Source: Phycisphaeraceae bacterium
GTDB lineage: Bacteria; Planctomycetota; Phycisphaerae; Phycisphaerales; Phycisphaeraceae
Length of the DNA stretch: 32,321 bases
Direction: 5' to 3'
Assembly: GCA_020831765.1 (NCBI GenBank)
Contig: JAFIFY010000061.1
Span: 1-32,321 of the forward strand
Numbering within the stretch: the first letter of the stretch is position 1; every line of letters starts with the position of its first letter. Shown here one piece after another: positions 24,663-32,120 of the stretch. Below the pieces are notes generated by a model. It saw only the letters and a list, made by a program, of their open reading frames with translations, searched no databases and was not told where the DNA came from. The position numbers and the translations under genes are program-made.

Positions 24663-25643
24663 ATGGCAAATCTAGGCATGATCGAACAGCTTGAGATTGT
24701 CGCGCGGACTGAGGCCAGCGAGGTACTGCCGGCACGCTTCGGTGTCCATATGGATAAACGTGCATTGGCCGGGAACTTCCTGAAGTATGACGAGGCCGAA
24801 ATTGCTGGCCACGTCGACCGAATCGTGTCATTGGTCTCGAACGACACCATCCTCCAATGCCCCTGCTGCCCGGAGAGTCTTTCGGCGACTTCCTTGAAGG
24901 CCCATTGTGATGAGCACAAGGCTGCGGGACAGTTGAGGCCATTTCTCGGTTTGGCGGCTCAAGGCGCACTGCTGTCAGAGTCGATTGGACGCGGTCCAAC
25001 TATTGGCCAAATCGAGGAACGGATTAGACGAGCTCAGGCCCTGTCCACTTCACCTGAGACTCTGGAACAGGCGATTCACCTCCTTCAGATGGCCGCCAGA
25101 GATTATCCGCCTCACCGACGGAGACTGTCCCGGGCTTTAGAGGAATGGCAGGCACGACTTGCATCCCTTCGACCCAGGCCAGAATCCCCAGGACACGGTC
25201 TCAGCCTGACAACTCCTGTTCTATGCGAATCGTCGGCACGCCTCCACGAGTATCTTGATGCCATCATGTGCCCCTGGGGCGAACCGTGCTACTGGGCTCC
25301 CGCTGCAGTTCATGCTGCGGTGGGTATACACCACACCGAGGAATATGACGTGCGCTGCACTTGCGGGCAGCACAGCTTGCGGCTCTTTGTTGCTATTGGC
25401 AAGACGGAATGCGTCCGGCCGCCAGGAAGCGCCGGGTGGACGCTTGGCAGAGGACTTCCGCTTCACGCCAAGGCTAAGCAGTACCAGGCGTTGGCCTTGT
25501 GGGAGGCAATCTGTTCGGACGGGGGAACGTGCTCCCGCTGTGACCACAAGGGTGAAGCCGATGCGGATTTCCGGGTAAGCCTGGGCCGGGGCGGAATCAG
25601 CGTCCTCTGCCAGCACTGCGGTCATCCGCAGGCATCAGACTAG
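24663..25643 (+). CDS. Zinc-finger/zinc-ribbon protein of unknown function
   Basis: The protein has 326 residues from the ATG at 24663, with GGAG eight bases upstream. I do not recognise the whole family. Residues 66-85 form a C2H2-like finger (CPCC, 11 residues, H81, three residues, H85), which resembles the C2H2 finger at residue ~1094 of the J-domain protein. A helical middle (115-180) carries Leu/Ala-rich segments. The C-terminal third is cysteine-rich, with CTCGQ, CSRCDHKG and CQHCGH likely forming a zinc ribbon. It lies 36 nt after the Hsp70-like gene and 22 nt before the next gene, so it belongs to the module. An adaptor for protein or nucleic-acid contact is a reasonable guess only. 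Confidence 0.8.
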   Translation: MANLGMIEQLEIVARTEASEVLPARFGVHMDKRALAGNFLKYDEAEIAGHVDRIVSLVSNDTILQCPCCPESLSATSLKAHCDEHKAAGQLRPFLGLAAQGALLSESIGRGPTIGQIEERIRRAQALSTSPETLEQAIHLLQMAARDYPPHRRRLSRALEEWQARLASLRPRPESPGHGLSLTTPVLCESSARLHEYLDAIMCPWGEPCYWAPAAVHAAVGIHHTEEYDVRCTCGQHSLRLFVAIGKTECVRPPGSAGWTLGRGLPLHAKAKQYQALALWEAICSDGGTCSRCDHKGEADADFRVSLGRGGISVLCQHCGHPQASD

Positions 25644-25665
25644 ATGGCCTTGGAGGCTCCACACC

Positions 25666-26811
25666 ATGCGACTATGGACAGGATCAACCACTGACTCGGA
25701 TGCGAGCAGACCCCGACACCACAACAGGAACGGCCGGCTGTTCGCCATGGCGACATCTATCGCCCGCAAAGGCCGCTACGCCGAGGCCACCAAGGTTCTG
25801 CGCCGTGCCCTGGAAACTGGCGACTGCTCTGAATCGGAGGCGCTGGATCTTCAGGCGCGCATCTACGCGCAACAGGGGTTATACTTGCAGGCCGAGGCCT
25901 GCTGGCAGCAGGCCAAGCAGTTAGGCGGACCGAGCAGTCTGTACGACGATGCCATTGCCCAATTGAGACGGTCACGTCTGCCAACCGTGCGCGCTCTGCG
26001 AATCTTTATGGGTGGGACGGCGTTGGTCTTCTTAGCCCTACTGCTGTGGCAGGTTCTCGTGGCGACTCCGACCATTTCACGTCAGTTGGAGGACCAGCAA
26101 GCATCGGTCGCCTTGCTTCGGTCCGCATTGGATGAAGCGAGCGAAACTGCCGAGCAGAGAGACCGCGACGTCACCGAGACTATTGCATCCCTTGGGCGCG
26201 ACAGCGTGGCTCGCGATGCCCTGCTTGCCGAGCACGTTGGTTTGCTTGTGACAGCACGGGGGGCGGCCGAGGATCGCGCTGCTGTGCTTGCCGGTTTGGA
26301 GGCGGCGTCCGGAGAACTGCGAAGGGCTGTCGAAGCCGCGGCCGCTGGGCTGGCCTCACAGCAGGGCGAGGCTAACGCCGCGGCGGAGAAGCGACTTGGT
26401 GCCCTCCAAACCGGGGTCGCCGAGTTGTCCAAGGCGCTCGGATCAACCGAGGCATCTCTGCTGAAACACACAGAGGCCACCCAAGGCGCAACGGAGAAGC
26501 GCCTTACTGCCCTCCAGGCCGAGGTCGCCGAAGTGTCCAAGGCTCTCCGATCAACCGAAGCCGCTCTGCTAAAGCGTGCTGAAATGACTGACGCCGCAAT
26601 CACTCACATCAGCGGCGGGATGAAGCGGCTGCCATCGGCGGACACCATCGCTGCTCTCGACAAGCGAGTCACTCAGCTTCAGGAGCAGTTGGCCGGCATC
26701 GCTGCCGCAGTAGAGGCAATGCGGAAGCAGATGCCCGCTGAGAATAAGCCGTCCGGAGACACTGACACGACAACCGCCCCAACGACGCAGGCAACTGGGG
26801 TACTGCCATAG
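25666..26811 (+). CDS. TPR-membrane-coiled-coil protein
   Basis: The protein has 381 residues; GGAGG nine bases before the ATG supports the start. Residues ~25-95 look like two TPR units (GRYAEATKVLRRALETGD, then GLYLQAEACWQQAKQLGG). One membrane helix lies at ~110-133 (IFMGGTALVFLALLLWQVLV). The rest (135-350) is Ala/Glu-rich coiled coil, with a tail of Thr/Pro. Two copies of a 36-residue repeat (from about 240) contain EKRLGALQ/EKRLTALQ and LSKALGSTEASLLK/VSKALRSTEAALLK. It is likely an inner-membrane anchor with TPR on one side and a long rod on the other. In the module it may tether the soluble kinase or Hsp70 to the membrane together with the J-domain protein. Confidence 0.8.
   Translation: MRLWTGSTTDSDASRPRHHNRNGRLFAMATSIARKGRYAEATKVLRRALETGDCSESEALDLQARIYAQQGLYLQAEACWQQAKQLGGPSSLYDDAIAQLRRSRLPTVRALRIFMGGTALVFLALLLWQVLVATPTISRQLEDQQASVALLRSALDEASETAEQRDRDVTETIASLGRDSVARDALLAEHVGLLVTARGAAEDRAAVLAGLEAASGELRRAVEAAAAGLASQQGEANAAAEKRLGALQTGVAELSKALGSTEASLLKHTEATQGATEKRLTALQAEVAEVSKALRSTEAALLKRAEMTDAAITHISGGMKRLPSADTIAALDKRVTQLQEQLAGIAAAVEAMRKQMPAENKPSGDTDTTTAPTTQATGVLP
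26382..26590 (+). repeat. Two-copy 108-bp tandem repeat in the coiled-coil gene
   Basis: GGAGAAGCG at 26385 recurs at 26493, and the following 80 bases match closely (TCCAAGGC, GATCAACCGA, CTCTGCT). The period is 108 bp, or 36 codons, in frame. This indicates rod growth by internal duplication. Confidence 0.75.
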
Positions 26812-26875
26812 CCTGACCGAGATGTCCACACACCATGGCCCATGAACCAATGGTGGCATCAGGGAAGCCAAACCA

Positions 26876-27595
26876 ATGCCATACAATTACGACGTCACAT
26901 GCAATAGGTGCGAGTTCCGGCAGATTCCAGTGTGTGACAACCCCTCTAACCGTGCCCTTCGTGTCCAGTTCCTCAAGGCATTCATCAACTGGACGCTCCA
27001 CCGAACGCTTCCCGGTCGCAGACGGCGTCAGGATGCTGAGAGTCTTAGAGATGCGGTGCTTAGAATGAACGCCGCTTATTGCGCTGATGGCATTTGCGGG
27101 TATTACGTCTGCCACGACGGCACAGAGGTTCCCATACCTGCGCAAACGGCATGGTGTCAACACTGTGGCAAAGTAGTTAGTGCGGAACGATGCCCTGATG
27201 TAGATGAGATAGACAGATGGATTGCAGATGCTCCTCAGTATCGTCATGAGCTTGAGTGTATACGACGATGGCGTCTTCTTCGCAAATCGCCGCCCAGGTG
27301 TCTCATATGTGGCGACACTGCGGTTACGCGATACTCTGATGAGATCGTGTTCATGCCACCTTATCCCTTCCCGACCTCCGACTATTCGATTGCAAGTCTT
27401 GCGTTTCCGGACCACATGCTGGCTGTGCATCCAGGTTGCCAGGGCACGCTGCTGTTTCGCTGTGTGGGGCATGCAAGCAGATTTCGTGATCGTAGCCATA
27501 AGAACTGCTATTCACCCGAGGGAGTTCTGGTGTTGCGAGCCGGACAAGACAGGGCCGATTCGCAAGGGACACCAGGAACCAGGAAGCCTGGATGA
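26876..27595 (+). CDS. Cysteine-rich protein of unknown function
   Basis: The protein has 239 residues. No domain is recognised. Cysteine pairs suggest several zinc sites: CNRC at 9-12, CADGICGYYVC near 69-79, CQHCGK near 94-99 and CLICGD in the middle, plus a later C-H-C rich patch (HPGCQGTLLFRCVGH). The sequence is soluble, without signal peptide or membrane segment. AGGGA lies about 11 bases before the ATG. The local base composition is visibly less GC-rich than in the flanking modules. It is 9 nt upstream of the FHA gene and so is probably co-translated with it. The open plus frame at 27222-27653 is out of frame and not called. Confidence 0.75.
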   Translation: MPYNYDVTCNRCEFRQIPVCDNPSNRALRVQFLKAFINWTLHRTLPGRRRRQDAESLRDAVLRMNAAYCADGICGYYVCHDGTEVPIPAQTAWCQHCGKVVSAERCPDVDEIDRWIADAPQYRHELECIRRWRLLRKSPPRCLICGDTAVTRYSDEIVFMPPYPFPTSDYSIASLAFPDHMLAVHPGCQGTLLFRCVGHASRFRDRSHKNCYSPEGVLVLRAGQDRADSQGTPGTRKPG

Positions 27596-27604
27596 GGTTA
27601 CCTT

Positions 27605-28162
27605 GTGCGAGAGCCGAAGGACCCAGAGCGTATGGAACGAGAGGAACTCATAGGCGTGGCTCTTAAGGCGGATCGGCTCATTCTGGAGTCGCGTCTCCGT
27701 GACATTGCGATCATAGCGCAGGCAGGCCGTAGCGACCGAGTAAGAGCGATTGCGGGTGTCATATCCAAGTTGCGCCCAGGGGCATATCTGATAGGCTGCG
27801 GCCCCTACACCTGCGGGGTTCTGCCGCTCACCGTCGAGGAGGTGGTGCTTGGCCGGCCTCCGTCACCCCTTGAGTCGCTCCCGGATTCGGTGGCCGACTA
27901 CACGCTCAACGACGCCGTGTGGATGTTGCCTCGCGAGGCATCACGAATCCATGCCACGATCATCTGTCGACAGGAGAATGGTGCAAAGACCTACTGGGCC
28001 AGGGACGAGGGAAGCCGAACAGGAACCTATGTCAATTGCCGAAGAGTGGGAGTAAACGAGCACGGCGAGATCACTGGCGAGACGGTGGAGTTGTCGAGTG
28101 AAGATGTAGTCTCACTTGGGCCGTCTGGGGTAAACTGCTACGTGTTTCTCGTGATGCCATGA
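27605..28162 (+). CDS. FHA-domain phosphopeptide-binding protein
   Basis: The protein has 185 residues from the GTG at 27605 (GAGG seven bases upstream); an ATG at 27632 is the alternative. Residues ~75-183 form an FHA domain: VVLGRPP (conserved GR), EASRIHATI (the S-x-x-H pair), WARDEGSRTGTYVN with the conserved Asn, then ETVELSSEDVVSLG and YVFLV as the closing strands. FHA domains bind phosphothreonine. The N-terminal ~70 residues are helical and may hold a partner site. Because the module opens with a Ser/Thr kinase, I infer that this protein reads a mark set by that kinase on a module member. Confidence 0.88.
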   Translation: MREPKDPERMEREELIGVALKADRLILESRLRDIAIIAQAGRSDRVRAIAGVISKLRPGAYLIGCGPYTCGVLPLTVEEVVLGRPPSPLESLPDSVADYTLNDAVWMLPREASRIHATIICRQENGAKTYWARDEGSRTGTYVNCRRVGVNEHGEITGETVELSSEDVVSLGPSGVNCYVFLVMP

Positions 28163-28243
28163 TCAAGGATGGCAATCCGTAGCATGACCACGAGTGCTCA
28201 GTGTCCCAACGTGCCCGCAAGACGTCAGGCAGACAGGTCACCT

Positions 28244-28555
28244 ATGGCAGAGATGAAGCATAGCATCCAGAGGCGGTGTAGAGAGCATTTGGGTCGCTTC
28301 TTCGCCAGCTACCACGACCCGACGATGCAGAAGTCGGCTATGAAGGCATTGCGGTTCCTGACGGCGTGTGACGGTTCGTTGAGCGGCAAGCCGGAGGGAT
28401 GGGCGGCAGGGATCGTGTACTTCATTGCCAACCGCGGCGGACGACCGCGTGGCGTGCCGGGTCTCCTGAACGCCGACTTCGCGCAATTCTTCGGCGTCTC
28501 GATGAGCGTCATCCGGAGGCGGGCCGCGCAGGTCGAGCGGGCGCTGGAGATCTGA
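28244..28555 (+). CDS. Small HTH-like protein, possibly DUF6398-like
   Basis: The protein has 103 residues from the ATG at 28244; the open frame reaches back to 28169. The C-terminal half reads GWAAGIVYFIANR, then LLNADFAQFFGVSMSVIRRR and ERALEI, which looks like a cyclin-like/HTH fold where FGVSMSVIRRRAA is a recognition helix. The pattern resembles a domain I recall as DUF6398; that name is tentative. It follows the FHA gene by 81 nt and may be the last gene of the module or an independent one. Its stop is 2 nt from the stop of the convergent phage-like gene. Confidence 0.65.
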   Translation: MAEMKHSIQRRCREHLGRFFASYHDPTMQKSAMKALRFLTACDGSLSGKPEGWAAGIVYFIANRGGRPRGVPGLLNADFAQFFGVSMSVIRRRAAQVERALEI

Positions 28556-28557
28556 AC

Positions 28558-28914
28558 CTACTGAGGCTGGCGGGCTTTTTCTGCCAGGGCGTCCCAACCG
28601 GGCATCGCGCCATCCGCCTGGTAGCCCTTGCGGGCCTCCCGGATGGCGGCGTGCAGTTCGGGCCACTGCTGGGCCTCGTCCTCGGCCTCGAAGAGATGGC
28701 CGATAGCGCGGAGGCGGCGGGACAGGTTCGGCGGCTCGACGCGGCGGGCGTCGGGTAGGTCGTTCAGTTCGGCCAGCAGGACGTAGGCGGCCCCGAGATG
28801 CTTCTCGACGCACTCGATGCAGCTCGGACGGGCGGGCGTGTATCCCCGGCGCGGCACCACCAGCGGCGGGCAGTTCGTGCAGGTCTTCAGCTTGGGCGTC
28901 AGGGTCTCGGCCAT
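28558..28914 (-). CDS. Small phage-region protein with CxxC motifs
   Basis: The protein has 118 residues. The N-terminal half has CTNCPPL and, after a short gap, SCIECVEKHLGAAYVLLAEL, a CxxC followed by a helix of the C-x-x-C-x-x-KHL type; the four cysteines could bind one zinc. The C-terminal half is helical and charged (LFEAEDEAQQWPELHAAIRE). GAGAGGA eight bases before the ATG supports the start. It lies 21 nt after the gene at 28936 and is the last of the minus-strand phage-like run. No function is recognised; a head- or tail-associated role is inferred from its place. Confidence 0.72.
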   Translation of the reverse strand: MAETLTPKLKTCTNCPPLVVPRRGYTPARPSCIECVEKHLGAAYVLLAELNDLPDARRVEPPNLSRRLRAIGHLFEAEDEAQQWPELHAAIREARKGYQADGAMPGWDALAEKARQPQ

Positions 28915-28935
28915 GGCGGCGTCCTCTCTCGCCGG

Positions 28936-29556
28936 CTACGGGGCGTCGGCGAAGCTCAGGTCGAAGCGATACCACGCCCCGAAGTGGTACAGCGGGTCGT
29001 TCGTCGTGGCGTCGATGAACAACGTGTGCGTGCCCGGCTGGAGCGTCACCTGCTGCGGGGGTGCGGGGTCGCTGACCACCGGGGCCATGCCTCCCTCGCA
29101 GCCCAGCCCGCCGCCGGGGGCGTGGGCCGAGCCGACGAGGTTGCCGTCCACGTACAGGCTCATCAGCTCGTACCAGGGGTCCTGCGTCTCGCCCTCGCCC
29201 GACCACGTGACGGTCATGACCATCGCGCGGGGCACGACGATCTCGCATGTGGCCGTCGCCGACTGGGTGTACGGGTTGTGGCTGCGGCAGTTGTCATCGT
29301 CCTCCCAGTCCAGCCGCAGCGACAGGCCGTTGTTCAGGATCGACCACGGGCTGGCGGGCACGTCGTCGGGGTTGGCGTAGGCCCGATACGCCCCGTCCTG
29401 GCCGCCGTCGATGAAGCCCGTGTCGGTGAACGTCCAGGTCTGCGAGAACGTCACGCAGCAGCATTCCTCGAAGGCCTCCTGATCGATCAGGACTGGGTAG
29501 CCTGACTGGACCGGGAACCATCCTGCGGTCTTGTTCCAGTAGTACGGGCCGGCCAT
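28936..29556 (-). CDS. Phage-like structural protein, beta-rich
   Basis: The protein has 206 residues from the ATG at 29556 (GGGAG six bases upstream), only 2 nt after the stop of the large gene; the longer open frame to 29670 is inside that gene. The sequence begins MAGPYYWNKTAGWFPVQSG and is rich in Tyr, Trp, Gly and Asp, as in beta-structured virion proteins. A three-cysteine run (EECCCVTFSQTWTFTDTGF) and CRSHNPY are notable. The second half (LMSLYVDGNLVGSAH, LQPGTHTLFIDAT) looks like a jelly-roll or carbohydrate-binding-type domain. I infer a tail or tail-tip part. Confidence 0.68.
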   Translation of the reverse strand: MAGPYYWNKTAGWFPVQSGYPVLIDQEAFEECCCVTFSQTWTFTDTGFIDGGQDGAYRAYANPDDVPASPWSILNNGLSLRLDWEDDDNCRSHNPYTQSATATCEIVVPRAMVMTVTWSGEGETQDPWYELMSLYVDGNLVGSAHAPGGGLGCEGGMAPVVSDPAPPQQVTLQPGTHTLFIDATTNDPLYHFGAWYRFDLSFADAP

Positions 29557-29558
29557 GG

Positions 29559-32120
29559 TCAGCTCCCGCTCTCGGGGCACTCGAACTCCTGGACCTGCTG
29601 CCAGTACGGAGCGCCGCCGCTGCTCATCAGCACAAAGTCCCCACCGCTGGGCGCGGCCAGCGTGACCCACTTGGTGCCGTTCCAGTACAGCATGTCACCG
29701 GTGTTCTCGCCCTGGGGCACGGCGACCCACTTGAGGTAGATCGGGTCCAGCGGGACGGGGTCGGGCTGGCGGCCGATCAGGTCGCAGTGGCCCTTGCGAT
29801 CTTCCTTGTGCCGCCAGGTTTCGACCTGAATCCACGCCCAGCCGTCCATCGGCTCGGAGATGTCCAGCGAGACGCCGCCGCCGTGGTCCTCCCACGACAG
29901 CAGCGACTCGACGGTGTGCTCGGTCTGGTCGTTGTCCCAGTCCTTGTGCTCGATCAGGAGCTTGTTGTCGGCCGCGCCGCCGGGCGTGACGGTCTTCTTC
30001 AGCCAGAACGGGGCCTCGTTGCCCGGATCGACGATCAGCTCGTCGTTGAGGAACCCCGGCGTGGTGTCGTCGGCGTCGGTCCTTACCTTGCACGGCAGCT
30101 TGATGTACTTCTTGACCGGCTGCTCTTCGGCCAGCTGCGGCGTCAGCAGGCTGTGGTGCTTGGCGTCGTAGCGGTCGCGGAACTCCTGGTACTCGACGTA
30201 CGGCTCGGTCTGCGGCTGCTCGGCGACGATTTCCGCGCCGTTGGCGGCGGCCATATTGCCCGGCACTGGGTCGGAGAGCTGGAGGTTGGGCTCGTCCCAG
30301 TCGTTGTGCTCGATCAGCAGCTTGTTGTCGGCAGCACCGCCCGGCGTGACTGTCTTGGTGATCCAGTTGTGCCCGCCCGCGGGCGGCAGGACGATGATCT
30401 CGTCGTTCAGGAAGCCCGGCACGGTGTCGTTGCCGTCGGTGAAGACCTTGCCCAGGCCGTTGATGACCAGCTTCCGCGCTCCGACCTTCAGCTTGACCTT
30501 GCTGTGTTTCTTGGCGTCGTACTCGTCCTCATACTCGCTGAAGGTGAACCACGCCGTGCCGGGGCCGGGGTCGACGCCGGCCTCCACCACGGCCACGTTC
30601 GCCCCGGCCGCCCCGAACGAGAACAAGCTGCCGACCTTGTTGGTGTTCAGGGCATCCCAGTCGCCGTGGTAGAGCCGCAGCTTGTGGTCGTTGGCCTCCG
30701 GGCCGGCGGGCTCGTCGTTGACCCGCTTGCGGACCCACGTGTGCGGCTGGCCGGGGTTTTCGCCGACCTGGATTTCGTCGTCGAGGTAGCCGGGCGTGTC
30801 ATCCGTGGCGTCGGTGAAGACCTTGCCGCTGCTGAGCTTGTCGGGGTCCAAGACGAACCACGGTGCCCAGCCTTTGCCCGGGGCGGTGTCCTCCATGAAC
30901 ATCTTGCCGATGACGTGGAAGTGCTTCTCGTTGCCTGGATCGCCCGTGGCGTCCACGGACACCGGCGGCTGCTCGGTGTCCGGGTACAGGGAGTACCCAT
31001 CCGGCGGCAGCCACTCGCGGTAGCTCTTGAAGGCCTCGGTGCGGCTGAAGATGCACCCGCCGTGGCCGCTGGGGGTGGGCTGGGGGAACTTGACGTACAC
31101 GAAGACGGTGCCGGGCTGGAAGTCGGTGTACAGCGGCCGCTTTAGAGCGTTCCGCCAGACCTTGATCGTCTGCGGCTGGCCATCAGCGTCAAGAATCGGG
31201 TTCCCCGCCGCGTCGGTGACGGTCAACTCGATGTCGGCGTCATGCGGCACGTCCACTTCGCCGGCGACGGGCACGCCGAAGCCGATCACCTCGGGCTGCT
31301 CGTACTGGAACAGCCACGCCGGCAGCGGGTCCGGCGCTTCCGGGTCGTAGGCGGGATTCGGGAAGACCTGCACGACCGTCTCGGCCGGGATGTTCTCGAC
31401 GCCGTTGACCTCATAGATCACGCCGTCGTCAGGCCCGGTCAGGCCGTCGGGCTTGGCGGCCCAGGTGAGCTCACCCTCGCCGTCGTCGGTCAGTTCCACT
31501 TCCTGCCAGGACGAATACTCTCCGGCGCTGGCCTCGGTGGAGGTGATCTGAACCCACACACCCGCCGGCGCGGCGTTGCCAAGGCGCACAATGGCCCACA
31601 CGTCGCCGGTCTGCTGCTGGTGCCAGAGCACCGCCGCCGACCCAGCGGGCGCGGGCTCCAGCGCCGCCGCGTCGGCGTCGATGACCTCGGCCGCCTCGAC
31701 CTTCTGGCCCGAGTCCTCGAGCCGCAGGCGCACGACTGTCACGCCCGCCAGGTACGCACGACCGATCGCGCCCGTTGCCAGCGGCTCGGCCAGGATGACG
31801 AACTTGCCCTTGTGCAGCGTCTCGTCGGGCACGTCGCCACGGAAGGCGACGGCGTTCTTGAACTGTTGCTCGGCCGTGTCTCCGGCGTCGGGCAGGATTA
31901 CCGGATCGCCCAGCCCCAGCACGTCGAACCGCTCGCGGGCCGCCCCGGACTCGTTCTTGACCAGGACGATGCCGGCGGAGCGATAGCCGGGCGTGGCTGT
32001 CTGGCCGACGTGGCGGGTCCGCTGCTGGAAGTCCTTGGCCGCGTCGATGAAGGCGTTGTACGCCTGGGCAGGGACCACCAGCGGATCGCCCGACTGGACC
32101 TTCTTCATGTGGTCGCTCAT
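29559..32120 (-). CDS. Large phage-like tail protein with three ~120-residue repeats
   Basis: The protein has 853 residues from the ATG at 32120, which overlaps the stop of the upstream gene (ATGA); the longer frame to 32240 is the shadow of that gene. It starts MSDHMKKVQSGDPLVVPAQA, a form I associate with phage-like minor structural proteins. The C-terminal half holds three degenerate copies of a unit with KVFTDxxDTxPGFLNDE, then WxxKTVTPGGAADNKLLIEH and DWD. The extreme C terminus (MLYWNGTKWVTLAAP, FVLMSSGGAPYWQQV) matches the tips of tail-fibre-like proteins. I infer a tail fibre, baseplate or decorating protein of a prophage or phage-derived particle. Confidence 0.75.
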   Translation of the reverse strand: MSDHMKKVQSGDPLVVPAQAYNAFIDAAKDFQQRTRHVGQTATPGYRSAGIVLVKNESGAARERFDVLGLGDPVILPDAGDTAEQQFKNAVAFRGDVPDETLHKGKFVILAEPLATGAIGRAYLAGVTVVRLRLEDSGQKVEAAEVIDADAAALEPAPAGSAAVLWHQQQTGDVWAIVRLGNAAPAGVWVQITSTEASAGEYSSWQEVELTDDGEGELTWAAKPDGLTGPDDGVIYEVNGVENIPAETVVQVFPNPAYDPEAPDPLPAWLFQYEQPEVIGFGVPVAGEVDVPHDADIELTVTDAAGNPILDADGQPQTIKVWRNALKRPLYTDFQPGTVFVYVKFPQPTPSGHGGCIFSRTEAFKSYREWLPPDGYSLYPDTEQPPVSVDATGDPGNEKHFHVIGKMFMEDTAPGKGWAPWFVLDPDKLSSGKVFTDATDDTPGYLDDEIQVGENPGQPHTWVRKRVNDEPAGPEANDHKLRLYHGDWDALNTNKVGSLFSFGAAGANVAVVEAGVDPGPGTAWFTFSEYEDEYDAKKHSKVKLKVGARKLVINGLGKVFTDGNDTVPGFLNDEIIVLPPAGGHNWITKTVTPGGAADNKLLIEHNDWDEPNLQLSDPVPGNMAAANGAEIVAEQPQTEPYVEYQEFRDRYDAKHHSLLTPQLAEEQPVKKYIKLPCKVRTDADDTTPGFLNDELIVDPGNEAPFWLKKTVTPGGAADNKLLIEHKDWDNDQTEHTVESLLSWEDHGGGVSLDISEPMDGWAWIQVETWRHKEDRKGHCDLIGRQPDPVPLDPIYLKWVAVPQGENTGDMLYWNGTKWVTLAAPSGGDFVLMSSGGAPYWQQVQEFECPESGS
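29920..31000 (-). repeat. Three imperfect repeats of about 360 bp
   Basis: The block around TTGTGCTCGATCAG at 29944 recurs at 30304 with nearly identical sequence over more than 50 bases, and in diverged form at 30664, i.e. a period of 360 bp. The second marker (GACACCGT/GGC... around the KVFTD codons) is 360 bp apart between 30081 and 30441 and 375 bp apart to 30816, so one copy has a 15-bp length change. Confidence 0.8.

Noticed and set aside
27222-27653. A 143-codon plus frame overlapping the cysteine-rich and FHA genes
   Set aside because: It is out of frame with both; the called genes have consistent starts, cysteine motifs and an FHA domain.
29787-31145. A 452-codon plus frame opposite the tail-like gene
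   Set aside because: It is the antisense of a repeat-bearing gene; its own repeats simply mirror those of the minus strand.
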